Below are positions 1-5,667 of a stretch of DNA of 11,528 bases, piece by piece; positions within the stretch are counted from its first letter, which is position 1, and each line of letters opens with the position of its first letter. The notes under the pieces are model-generated. The model saw nothing but the letters and a program-made list of their open reading frames with translations. It searched no databases and was not told the DNA's origin. Source of the stretch: JACPIN01 sp964367085 (lineage in GTDB: Archaea; Nanobdellota; Nanobdellia; SCGC-AAA011-G17; ARS1403); contig CAYIWL010000024.1 of the NCBI GenBank assembly GCA_964367085.1, forward strand, positions 1-11,528, read 5' to 3'. The translations under genes were made by a program, and so were the position numbers.

Positions 1-75
1 GGATTTGAACCGACGATCTCTGCTGAGTGAGAGCAGTGTTTGCTAGTTAACTCATGGCCACTAGACCACGAGCCC
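1..75 (-). tRNA. tRNA-Val (anticodon CAC), 3' end cut by window edge, with a 13-nt D-arm insertion
   Basis: Read on the minus strand, the gene starts GGGCTCG-TG at base 75 and has a Val-type D arm (GTCTAGTGGCCATGA). The anticodon stem CTGCT/AGCAG encloses loop CTCACTC (bases 25-31), giving anticodon CAC. A five-base variable region AGATC and the start of the T arm (GTCGG TTCAAAT CC) follow. The last T-stem bases, the 3' acceptor strand and the discriminator lie outside the window. There are 13 nt too many between D arm and anticodon stem. Removing them restores D-stem pairing G10-C25, U11-A24, C12-G23 and a normal spacing. Position 37 is U, where a purine is nearly universal. tRNA-Glu(CTC) was considered, but its loop register leaves the anticodon stem unpaired. 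Acceptor and D arm resemble archaeal tRNA-Val, so Val is preferred. Confidence 0.72.
40..52 (-). other. Candidate non-canonical intron in tRNA-Val, D-arm 3' side (about position 23/24)
   Basis: A 13-nt insertion, readable as AGTTAACTAGCAA on the minus strand (or shifted by one base, 39-51). Folded as a relaxed bulge-helix-bulge, exon GCCA faces intron TAGC (three of four pairs, one C-A mismatch), with three-base bulges TGA and AAA. Cutting each bulge after its second base removes exactly 13 nt and gives the standard ...ATGACA-CTGCT. The mismatch and small loop make this weaker than the intron in the neighbouring tRNA-Gln. Confidence 0.5.
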
Positions 76-77
76 AA

Positions 78-171
78 TAGCCCCGCCAGGATTCGAACCT
101 GGGTCACAGCCTCCAGAGGGCCGTATCTAAGGTCTTAGCAAAAGCTAATTTGACCGCTGGACCACGGGGCT
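78..171 (-). tRNA. tRNA-Gln (anticodon CTG) with a 21-nt D-loop intron
   Basis: On the minus strand the acceptor AGCCCCG pairs perfectly with CGGGGCT and is followed by discriminator A. No CCA is encoded (TTGG follows). The anticodon stem CGGCC/GGCTG holds loop CTCTGGA, the archaeal tRNA-Gln loop, with anticodon CTG at bases 114-116. The T arm is CCAGG-TTCGAAT-CCTGG and the variable region TGAC. The gene is 94 nt. Removing 129-149 leaves a 73-nt tRNA whose D arm (GTCCAGCGGTCAA then AGAT, G10-U25, U11-A24, C12-G23) follows archaeal tRNA-Gln base by base. It lies two bases upstream of tRNA-Val in the same direction, so the pair is probably co-transcribed. It should decode CAG for glutamine. Confidence 0.9.
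129..149 (-). other. Candidate bulge-helix-bulge intron in tRNA-Gln (position 21/22)
   Basis: The minus-strand precursor can fold with D-loop exon GGTC pairing to intron GACC as the central four-base helix. Three-base bulges AAA (5') and TTA (3') sit on opposite strands, and a perfect inner hairpin TTAGC-TTTT-GCTAA closes the intron. This is the archaeal splicing-endonuclease substrate layout, lacking only a full outer exon helix (one C-G pair). Cutting each bulge after its second base removes 21 nt and restores a canonical tRNA-Gln. The D-loop site is non-canonical; most archaeal tRNA introns are at 37/38. Confidence 0.75.
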
Positions 172-196
172 ATTAAATAAGATAAATAAAATTCAG

Positions 197-206
197 CTTA
201 AAAATT
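197..206 (-). promoter_or_regulatory. Possible TATA box for the leftward tRNA pair
   Basis: An AT-rich element reading AAATTTTTAAG on the minus strand lies about 30 nt before the tRNA-Gln 5' end, a plausible archaeal promoter distance. The whole intergenic stretch is AT-rich, so this is weak. Confidence 0.3.
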
Positions 207-215
207 TACCTAAAA

Positions 216-223
216 TTTATATA
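216..223 (+). promoter_or_regulatory. TATA box (TTTATATA) of the AstE/AspA-like gene
   Basis: TTTATATA is centred 26.5 nt before the ATG at 246, the spacing expected when transcription starts at the start codon. No ribosome binding site precedes the ATG, so a leaderless mRNA is inferred. Confidence 0.7.
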
Positions 224-245
224 CCTATTTTCAATTACCTAATTC

Positions 246-1388
246 ATGAAGATCGGAACTTGCAAAGCTGAATCCGGGAAAATAAACAAAGGAGTTCTAA
301 CTGTAGCGACATACCAAGGGAAAGAACTGAAAATTCCGATTTTAATTGCAAAAGGTGAAGATTTAGGCAAAACAATTTTCATTTCAGCAGGAATGCATGG
401 AGATGAAATCAATGGTATAGAAGTAATAAGAAATTTTATCCAGCAAATAAATCCTGAAAAGCTTCACGGCACAATAATCTTTTTGCCAATATTAAATCCA
501 TGGGGATTCAGAAGAAAATCACGATATATTTCTTTCGACAATAAAGATTTAAACAGATGTTTTAACAGGAAAGGAGAATCTGTTTCTTATAAAATTGCAG
601 AAACCTTATTGAAGAAAGTTATTAGCAAATGTGATTTCGGAATCGATCTGCATGACGGAAGGGCAAATCTTCTTTTGCCTCATACTAGGATCTTTAAGAA
701 AGATAAGTGCGCTTATTTAAAAGAATTAAGCCACGCATTCGGCTCAGAAATAATTTTGCAGAGAGAAGGAGAAAGAGGAATGATGGCAATTGAATCGTTC
801 AATGTATATAAAGTTCCTGTCCTAACTGTAGAAATTGGAGGAGCATTAGTTTTGAGAGATGATTTTACAGAACAGGTTTTAAAAGGGCTGAAAAATATTT
901 TAATATATGGTGGACTGCTGAATGGAGTTTTAGACCTTCCTGTAAAACAGTTTTTTCTAGACAACAGGTTAGGATATATTTCTCCAATGCAAGGCATATT
1001 ACACATTGAAGTAGAACTAGGAGATGCAGTTAAAAAAAGACAGCTGATAGCAAGAATTCATGATCCAATTAAAGATGAAGAAATAAAAATATATTCAAAA
1101 AACCCTGGCGTTGTTTTCTCTGTAAGGAGAGACGCAATTATAAACAAAGGAGAAGCTATTCTGTCTCTTCTCCATTTCAAGTTGGAAAGAAGAAAGAAGG
1201 AAATTGTTCCAATCCAGGCAAAAATGTTGATAAACAGAACAAAGCCAGAAGAAATAATAACCAGGCCAACGATAATCTTGGACAATATCTTATCCCTGCT
1301 CGGATTATCATATAAAATCGTTGGGGAAAGTTTAAAAGAGTCCTTTAAAGTCTTGGATGAGTATTTCCAGCTTAAGCGCAAACATTAG
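246..1388 (+). CDS. Succinylglutamate desuccinylase/aspartoacylase (AstE/AspA) family zinc hydrolase
   Basis: Cytosolic zinc amidohydrolase of the M14-like AstE/AspA family, which removes acyl groups from N-acyl amino acids. The exact substrate cannot be read from sequence. The zinc ligands are visible: HGDE with H51 and E54, and IDLHDG with H136. DLNR (residues 101-104) fits substrate carboxylate binding, and TVEIGG places the likely catalytic glutamate at E196. Residues 245-310 form the beta-rich C-terminal subdomain typical of the family (GILHIEVELGDAVKKRQ). About 65 further residues (315-380), basic and helical, go beyond the usual 320-330 aa and are unexplained. The start at 246 is set by the TATA spacing. 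In other archaea, relatives often sit near ATP-grasp (RimK-like) ligases, but none is seen here. Confidence 0.85.
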   Translation: MKIGTCKAESGKINKGVLTVATYQGKELKIPILIAKGEDLGKTIFISAGMHGDEINGIEVIRNFIQQINPEKLHGTIIFLPILNPWGFRRKSRYISFDNKDLNRCFNRKGESVSYKIAETLLKKVISKCDFGIDLHDGRANLLLPHTRIFKKDKCAYLKELSHAFGSEIILQREGERGMMAIESFNVYKVPVLTVEIGGALVLRDDFTEQVLKGLKNILIYGGLLNGVLDLPVKQFFLDNRLGYISPMQGILHIEVELGDAVKKRQLIARIHDPIKDEEIKIYSKNPGVVFSVRRDAIINKGEAILSLLHFKLERRKKEIVPIQAKMLINRTKPEEIITRPTIILDNILSLLGLSYKIVGESLKESFKVLDEYFQLKRKH

Positions 1389-1396
1389 ATTTAAAT
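1389..1396 (+). promoter_or_regulatory. TATA box (ATTTAAAT) of the small membrane protein gene
   Basis: ATTTAAAT begins immediately after the preceding stop codon and is centred 27.5 nt before ATG 1420, but only 12.5 nt before ATG 1405. This spacing supports 1420 as the start. Confidence 0.6.
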
Positions 1397-1419
1397 ATTA
1401 TTTCATGTTTACAATAAAA

Positions 1420-1650
1420 ATGGGAAAAATAACCTGGATAATAATTGCTTTCTTGATTGTAGGTGCTTTTATGATAATAAATCAGAATGGTCTTGATATA
1501 AAAAATGATTCAGAAGACAGAGTTTCATTTGCAAAAAAGTTTTCAGGATGGGTTTTCAATGTTGGAAAAAATATCAAAGAGCTCACTGGAGAAGCTACTA
1601 AACAGGAGTGGTTGCCTAAAGAAAACCATGATAATGATACAATAAAATGA
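1420..1650 (+). CDS. Small single-pass membrane-anchored protein, unknown function
   Basis: A 76-residue protein, not recognised as a known family. It has one hydrophobic segment near the N-terminus (about residues 5-20, WIIIAFLIVGAFMII) after a short basic MGK start, then a polar, charged tail with an amphipathic stretch and no cysteines. It could be a signal-anchored protein with an extracytoplasmic tail, or a signal peptide. The frame is open upstream to 1357, but that start would lie inside the previous gene. The ATG at 1405 is too close to the TATA box, so 1420 is chosen. Its neighbours give no clear functional link. Confidence 0.6.
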   Translation: MGKITWIIIAFLIVGAFMIINQNGLDIKNDSEDRVSFAKKFSGWVFNVGKNIKELTGEATKQEWLPKENHDNDTIK

Positions 1651-1668
1651 ATATTTCCAGCTAATAAA

Positions 1669-1677
1669 ATATTTAAA
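1669..1677 (+). promoter_or_regulatory. TATA box of the 142-aa protein gene
   Basis: ATATTTAAA is centred about 24-27 nt upstream of the tandem ATGs at 1697 and 1700. The spacing is slightly better for the second ATG. Confidence 0.55.
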
Positions 1678-1696
1678 GCACAGAACCTTTATTTTT

Positions 1697-2125
1697 ATGA
1701 TGTTTAACTTCTTGAAAGGGCTGTTTGGCTCAAAAAATGAGGAAGAGTTTACCCCCATAGTAGTAGAAAGAGTAATTCCTAAAAAGGATATCTGGCAGAT
1801 AAGAAGCGAGTTTTACGGCCGGATAGGGCAGGTTCTTGAAGAGTATGCAGTTTACTCCTCGCGCTCAAAGGATGAGACTTATACAAGATTAAAGAGAAGC
1901 CTGCAAAGGATTAATGATTTGATTGATAAAAATAAAGATTCTTTAGCTGATAAGAGAGAAATAAATGCATTAAATCAAAGAATTGCCAGCTATAAAGATG
2001 AACGGAGCCTGTCAATGGTAACTTATGATATCTGCAGAATAATAAGCAGCGGCAGATACGATGAGACATCAATAGTTATTGACAGAACAATAAAAAGAAT
2101 TATGTACTGGTATGGGCTTTATTAA
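1697..2125 (+). CDS. Hypothetical helical protein (142 aa)
   Basis: No family is recognised. The protein begins with a short hydrophobic/glycine patch (MMFNFLKGLFGSK), then a beta-like stretch (residues 19-28), then charged helices from about residue 30 to the end (RLKRSLQRINDLIDKNKDSL, residues 65-83), possibly a helical bundle or coiled coil. It has one cysteine (C113) and no catalytic motif. The N-terminal patch is too short for a clear membrane helix but may associate with membrane. Two adjacent ATGs (1697, 1700) make the start uncertain by one residue. Codon use and promoter match the surrounding genes, so it is probably a real gene. Confidence 0.65.
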   Translation: MMFNFLKGLFGSKNEEEFTPIVVERVIPKKDIWQIRSEFYGRIGQVLEEYAVYSSRSKDETYTRLKRSLQRINDLIDKNKDSLADKREINALNQRIASYKDERSLSMVTYDICRIISSGRYDETSIVIDRTIKRIMYWYGLY

Positions 2126-2131
2126 AAAAGT

Positions 2132-2139
2132 TTTATAAA
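2132..2139 (+). promoter_or_regulatory. TATA box (TTTATAAA) of the zinc-ribbon gene
   Basis: TTTATAAA is centred about 28.5 nt before ATG 2164. A pyrimidine-rich stretch without a ribosome binding site lies between, so leaderless transcription is likely. Confidence 0.65.
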
Positions 2140-2163
2140 TCCCTATTTCCTAATTTTTTTCTT

Positions 2164-2580
2164 ATGTCTTTGAAAGAGCCTAGCTCGATGGATGAATGTG
2201 TTTACTTTACAAACAGGATTCTTGGAAATGGAAAAGCTAGGGCCTGGGTTTTCCGCGAGCACTGCCCGAAATGCGGCAATGGTTTGATGGGAAAGCCAAA
2301 GGATAAAAAAACAGGAAAGACAAAGATAAGGGCTGAGGAATATGTTTGCCCAGAATGCAGTTATAGTGTTGAGAAAGGAGAATATGAAGATTCGCTTACT
2401 GTTAATATAAAATATACTTGTCCAAGCTGCAGTCATTCCGGAGAAGCGCAGCAATCTTTCAAAAGGAAAAAGGTTCAAAGACTTGATGAAGAAACTGGAA
2501 AGAAAAAGACGATAGATACAATAAGGTTTCAATGTGAGAAATGCAAGCAGAATATTGATATCAGTAAAAAAATGAAATAA
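2164..2580 (+). CDS. Double zinc-ribbon protein, probable nucleic-acid or protein binding
   Basis: A 138-residue protein with four CxxC knuckles: C34/C37 with C62/C65, and C86/C89 with C124/C127. They pair naturally into two successive zinc ribbons. Between the knuckles are basic loops (KPKDKKTGKTK, residues 44-54; KRKKVQRLDEETGKKK, residues 100-115), consistent with binding nucleic acid or ribosomal/transcription partners. The N-terminal 33 residues have an extra cysteine (C12) and a short helix. The spacing does not match transcription factor TFS, the RNA polymerase small subunits or TFE as I know them, so no specific role is assigned. It looks like a conserved small informational protein, but that is inference. 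Confidence 0.7.
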   Translation: MSLKEPSSMDECVYFTNRILGNGKARAWVFREHCPKCGNGLMGKPKDKKTGKTKIRAEEYVCPECSYSVEKGEYEDSLTVNIKYTCPSCSHSGEAQQSFKRKKVQRLDEETGKKKTIDTIRFQCEKCKQNIDISKKMK

Positions 2581-2591
2581 GGATTAAAAGC

Positions 2592-2599
2592 ATTTAAAT
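2592..2599 (+). promoter_or_regulatory. TATA box (ATTTAAAT) of the ART-like module protein gene
   Basis: The palindrome ATTTAAAT is centred exactly 26.5 nt before ATG 2622. The same octamer at the same distance serves the paralogous gene starting at 5615 and the PIN gene at 5668. Confidence 0.65.
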
Positions 2600-2621
2600 T
2601 ATAGTTGTTCTTTATTATTCT

Positions 2622-4115
2622 ATGCAGGAAGTTCATGATTTAGCAGATATGGTTAGAAGGGTGATTAGACATCTGGAAAGCATCAACGAAAAAGTCCCAA
2701 AGGCGATTTTAGAATTATTTGCATATCTATTTGAAGTTAAAGAAAGCAATATTGAAAGAAACAAATTCGATAGGTTGTATAACGGTTGTAAAGTGGCTTT
2801 GTTAGAACTAGTTGAAGAAGATAAACTTAGGTTTAATGATAAACAAGAAGAGAGGGAATGGTTTACGAAAATGGATGATTTAGAAAAAAGAATCTTCAAT
2901 TCTCAAGATCAAAGAAAAAATGAATATGAGAAATTAATGAAGACAAAAATCTATCTTGATACTTTAGATTGCAAATTAACAATCGAAGAAATGCTGAGAA
3001 TTGTTGATGGCAGACTTCCATTAGTATACTACCATGGAACGCCTATTGAAGTTCTTGATGTTATTTTAGAAAATAGATGTTTGATTCCAGCCAAACGCTT
3101 ACAATATTTAGCTCTAGTAAAACAAGCTAATAATAAAAAAGAAAAGATGATCATATTAGATAAGCAAAAATCAGAATATGAGAATGATATGGACTTCTTC
3201 AAAAGACTTGTGACAGATAAAGAAAAAGCTGAGAAAAATATAGAAGAGTTACCTAAAAAACTTGGAATCAAATTTGCTATCCCTCTTAAAGAAGAACATC
3301 TTTATCTAGGGTTTACTCAATCCCTTCGAAGAAGTACAGTACATTATATAGAACTATTAACTGAATTAATTAAAAAGAAATATTTATTGCTCGCTCAAGG
3401 AGACAGAAAGACATCTCCATTCGATAAAAGAATGCGTGAAATAAAGGATAAAATTAAAGATGATGTTTTTCGGTACTATCCTGAAAAAGATTCAGAAAAA
3501 TTGGATGATATTGGTTATGTACGATCAGAGATTAAAACAGAAAAATTTCAGCGCTATTTTGATATGTGGTTTGAGTATTTGTCGTCTCTATGTTTCAGGC
3601 AAATGTTGCTCGAAGCAAGAGGAAATCCGTTTGTAATCAAAAGAAAAACAGAGCATTATACAAATCCTCTTGATATATTTGGTGTAAGAGATAAATGGTA
3701 TGTTTTCTTTGGAGCAGATCCTCCCTATAGGGCTCAAGAGAATTTTTGGGGTAGTGCCAGCTACGGAACACCGAGAGGTATGATAGGGGTTGATATTGGT
3801 GTAATCTTTGAATTTAAACCAACACTTTACAAACTAATTGCATGGGAAGATATTCAGCATATCGATGAACGAACTGAAGGTTTACCTGCCGCATATTCTA
3901 GTAAAATTACTTCGGATTTATGCACTATAAAAAAGGTTGATTTTAGTTTTTTATTGAGAGCTTATACTTTACAAGAAAATTTTTATAAAGTAAAAGAAAA
4001 AATGGATAGATATGGAATCAAAACGCCTTTGGACATTGTTGACAATCATAATAGAAATTTTAACAACATGATGAATGAAATAAATAAGATATTAGGGCAA
4101 AATAATTTGAGATAA
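2622..4115 (+). CDS. Two-part protein: shared N-terminal module plus ADP-ribosyltransferase-like C-terminal region
   Basis: A 497-residue protein. Residues 1-92 are homologous to the N-terminus of the 343-aa protein encoded at 4584-5615 (shared KVP, LLELV, KMDDLEKRI), a helical module I do not recognise. From about 130 the sequence resembles the ADP-ribosyltransferase fold: strand plus HGT (LVYYHGTP, H138-G139-T140), then a helix ending ILENRCLIP, as in ART and Tpt1/KptA-type enzymes. A charged helical insert (160-215), YLGFTQSL (228-235, resembling the ART second motif) and a late beta pair around VIFEFKP (394-400) follow. The catalytic glutamate is unclear: E416 and E419 are candidates, while K428 occupies one plausible site. 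No signal peptide or membrane segment is present. An ART-type effector or toxin is inferred; an inactive ART fold is possible. Confidence 0.6.
   Translation: MQEVHDLADMVRRVIRHLESINEKVPKAILELFAYLFEVKESNIERNKFDRLYNGCKVALLELVEEDKLRFNDKQEEREWFTKMDDLEKRIFNSQDQRKNEYEKLMKTKIYLDTLDCKLTIEEMLRIVDGRLPLVYYHGTPIEVLDVILENRCLIPAKRLQYLALVKQANNKKEKMIILDKQKSEYENDMDFFKRLVTDKEKAEKNIEELPKKLGIKFAIPLKEEHLYLGFTQSLRRSTVHYIELLTELIKKKYLLLAQGDRKTSPFDKRMREIKDKIKDDVFRYYPEKDSEKLDDIGYVRSEIKTEKFQRYFDMWFEYLSSLCFRQMLLEARGNPFVIKRKTEHYTNPLDIFGVRDKWYVFFGADPPYRAQENFWGSASYGTPRGMIGVDIGVIFEFKPTLYKLIAWEDIQHIDERTEGLPAAYSSKITSDLCTIKKVDFSFLLRAYTLQENFYKVKEKMDRYGIKTPLDIVDNHNRNFNNMMNEINKILGQNNLR
2868..2896. repeat. 29-bp near-identical inverted repeat, copy 1 (module boundary)
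   Basis: This stretch encodes the end of the shared N-terminal module (KMDDLEKRI). It matches the reverse complement of 5338-5366 at 27 of 29 positions; the two differences are silent A/G changes. Sequence diverges immediately downstream in both genes. The copies flank the VanZ-like gene in inverted orientation. Confidence 0.75.
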
Positions 4116-4139
4116 ATGTAATCTGTTTAATGAAATAAG

Positions 4140-4148
4140 GATTTAAGC
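4140..4148 (+). promoter_or_regulatory. TATA box of the VanZ-like gene
   Basis: GATTTAAGC is centred about 26 nt before ATG 4170. No ribosome binding site is visible. Confidence 0.5.
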
Positions 4149-4169
4149 TTTTCTTTCTGCATTAATTTC

Positions 4170-4556
4170 ATGAAAAAAGCTTTTTGGAAATATCAGATGA
4201 AGTACTGGTTTCCGGTTTATCTGTATTTGATATTAATCTTTTATTTCTCGTCTCAATCTGCTGTTCCTGCAAGCACAACTCTAGCAGAAAAGTTTTACAT
4301 AAATTCTTATCTGCAGCATATTTTAATTTATACAGGATTAGCATTAACGATTTACAGAGCAGTAAATTATTCAGAAAAGAGATCTAGTTTTTTAGCAATC
4401 TTTTCTACAACGATTTATGGGCTAATAGATGAGATACACCAGCATTTTGTTCCAGGAAGGACTTTTGAACTTCTTGATATTGGAATGGATTTCTTAGGAG
4501 CTGTTGTTGCTTTGATTTTGATAGCAGTATACAACTGGATGAAAAAAGATAGTTAA
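4170..4556 (+). CDS. VanZ-like family membrane protein
   Basis: A 128-residue integral membrane protein of the VanZ-like family, whose founder is linked to low-level teicoplanin resistance. The biochemical role of the family is not settled. Four hydrophobic segments are visible: residues 13-26, 48-64, 73-87 and 103-122. The family signature is intact (DEIHQHFVPGRTFELLDIGMD, residues 87-107, followed by FLGAVVA), with D87, E88, H90, Q91, P95, R97, D103, D107 and G110. It sits between the two module-sharing genes and is convergent with the HEIIH gene. It may be an unrelated resident or mark an insertion between them. In archaea without peptidoglycan, an envelope or lipid-related role is more likely than glycopeptide resistance. 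Confidence 0.85.
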   Translation: MKKAFWKYQMKYWFPVYLYLILIFYFSSQSAVPASTTLAEKFYINSYLQHILIYTGLALTIYRAVNYSEKRSSFLAIFSTTIYGLIDEIHQHFVPGRTFELLDIGMDFLGAVVALILIAVYNWMKKDS

Positions 4557-4571
4557 CAAAGATTATTATGC

Positions 4572-4587
4572 ATAAAAATATTTTTAT
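4572..4587. terminator. Palindromic A/T element between convergent genes, possible bidirectional terminator
   Basis: ATAAAAATATTTTTAT is a perfect 16-bp palindrome in the gap between the convergent VanZ-like and HEIIH genes, overlapping the stop codon of the latter. It presents a T5 tract in both directions, fitting U-tract-dependent archaeal termination. An AT-rich chance palindrome cannot be excluded. Confidence 0.4.
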
Positions 4588-5615
4588 CTGTAATAGCTAT
4601 AAACTTCTCTCTCTATTTCGAATAATTTTGTTTTAAACTTTTCTCTTTTCCTCATTTTGCTCATCATTTTGTCAAAAAATCTTTTAGGAAACGGGGTACA
4701 ATTTTCCAAATCACTAATAAACTGAGCAAAGGCAGGATCTGACAAAAATGCTAAGACCTCATCTGTAGAAGATAAAGCATGATGGAGATTCTTAAACTTA
4801 TATTTTTCATGAATCATCTTTAGCTCCCGTTCATTACATCTATCTAAAAACATTTTTATCTTTGCAAGTTCTTCCTCCAAAAACCTCTTGAGTTTATATT
4901 GTGTCTCTCTTGGCAGATTATAAAATGCCGCGTGTATTATCTCATGCTTATTTGTAACGGGATCTAAATTAATCTTGTCCTCACGGAATTTAAGGAAGTT
5001 CCTTTGAATATCATAAACTGCTATTCCCGGTATTAGATAATAGGACTTATCCAAAAATAAAACCCCTCGTCTTTTTAATGTTTCAACAAGTTCTGCAAAG
5101 AAATGTTCCCCTTGAGATATAAATAATTTCTTCAATTTGTCGCAAGTTCTTTCTGAAATGCCTCTTAAAATATTTTCATAAAATTGGTGTTGAGTGACAA
5201 GACCGTGCTCATCTTGATACATTTGCCATACTTCTTTGCTAATCTCGAAGTTTTCTTCTTTTTCAAATGCTTCAACAACTTTATCTTCAAGCCAAGCCCA
5301 TTTATGATTAGAAGACGCATCATAGTTAGATGTATGTAAGATTCTTTTTTCCAAATCATCCATCTTAGCAAGCCACTCCTGCTCTTTTGTTTCATTGTCA
5401 AAAATTAATTTTTTATCTTTAACTAATTCCAGTAAAGTAATCTTACAACTTTTATACAATTTTTCAAATTTATCTTCTTTAAATTCTCCATTTTTAACAT
5501 TATTATTCAGATAAACATAAAATTTCAAAATGCTTCTTGGAACTTTATCGTGATGCTTCTTCACAAAACCAATAACGTGAAACAACATCTCTATTAAATC
5601 ATCAACCTTTTGCAT
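4584..5615 (-). CDS. Two-part protein: shared N-terminal module plus HExxH metallopeptidase-like region
   Basis: A 343-residue protein. Residues 1-93 match the N-terminal module of the 497-aa protein at 2622. Residues 105-196 are helical and end in a beta-hairpin-like stretch (KRRGVLFLDKSYYLIPG, residues 181-197), suggestive of a winged helix, though not certain. HEIIH at 224-228 is a zinc-metallopeptidase motif with H224 and H228 as ligands and E225 catalytic. E286 (STDEVLAFLSD) is a plausible third ligand, as in gluzincin-type families such as ImmA/IrrE. No signal peptide is present, so it is probably cytoplasmic. It is divergent from the PIN-domain gene with a shared 52-bp promoter region and convergent with the VanZ-like gene. 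By analogy with ImmA/IrrE it could cleave a regulator or antitoxin, but this is inference. Confidence 0.6.
   Translation of the reverse strand: MQKVDDLIEMLFHVIGFVKKHHDKVPRSILKFYVYLNNNVKNGEFKEDKFEKLYKSCKITLLELVKDKKLIFDNETKEQEWLAKMDDLEKRILHTSNYDASSNHKWAWLEDKVVEAFEKEENFEISKEVWQMYQDEHGLVTQHQFYENILRGISERTCDKLKKLFISQGEHFFAELVETLKRRGVLFLDKSYYLIPGIAVYDIQRNFLKFREDKINLDPVTNKHEIIHAAFYNLPRETQYKLKRFLEEELAKIKMFLDRCNERELKMIHEKYKFKNLHHALSSTDEVLAFLSDPAFAQFISDLENCTPFPKRFFDKMMSKMRKREKFKTKLFEIEREVYSYYR
5338..5366. repeat. 29-bp near-identical inverted repeat, copy 2 (module boundary)
   Basis: Reverse-complement partner of 2868-2896 with two mismatches, encoding KMDDLEKRI in the HEIIH gene. DNA identity is clearly higher here than elsewhere in the shared module, which marks the junction with the unrelated C-terminal region. 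Confidence 0.75.
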
Positions 5616-5637
5616 AATCCTCTAAAGATTCAGTTTA

Positions 5638-5645
5638 ATTTAAAT
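5638..5645. promoter_or_regulatory. Shared palindromic TATA box (ATTTAAAT) of a divergent gene pair
   Basis: The centre of ATTTAAAT lies 26.5 nt from the first base of the ATG at 5668 (plus strand, PIN gene) and 26.5 nt from the first base of the ATG at 5615 (minus strand, HEIIH gene). The symmetry suggests that one box serves two opposite leaderless transcripts, so only one direction could be occupied at a time. Confidence 0.6.
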
Positions 5646-5667
5646 ATTTCCATATCCTGATAATTTT

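Noticed and set aside
1..75. Reading the first tRNA as tRNA-Glu(CTC)
   Set aside because: CTCTCAC resembles a Glu loop, but in that register the anticodon stem does not pair. The CAC register gives five perfect pairs.
1357..1419. Longer N-terminus for the small membrane protein
   Set aside because: It would overlap the preceding gene and lie upstream of the TATA box; ATG 1420 fits the leaderless spacing.
4184..4387. Second plus-strand frame within the VanZ-like gene
   Set aside because: The VanZ signature is in the other frame, and this one has no recognisable protein features.
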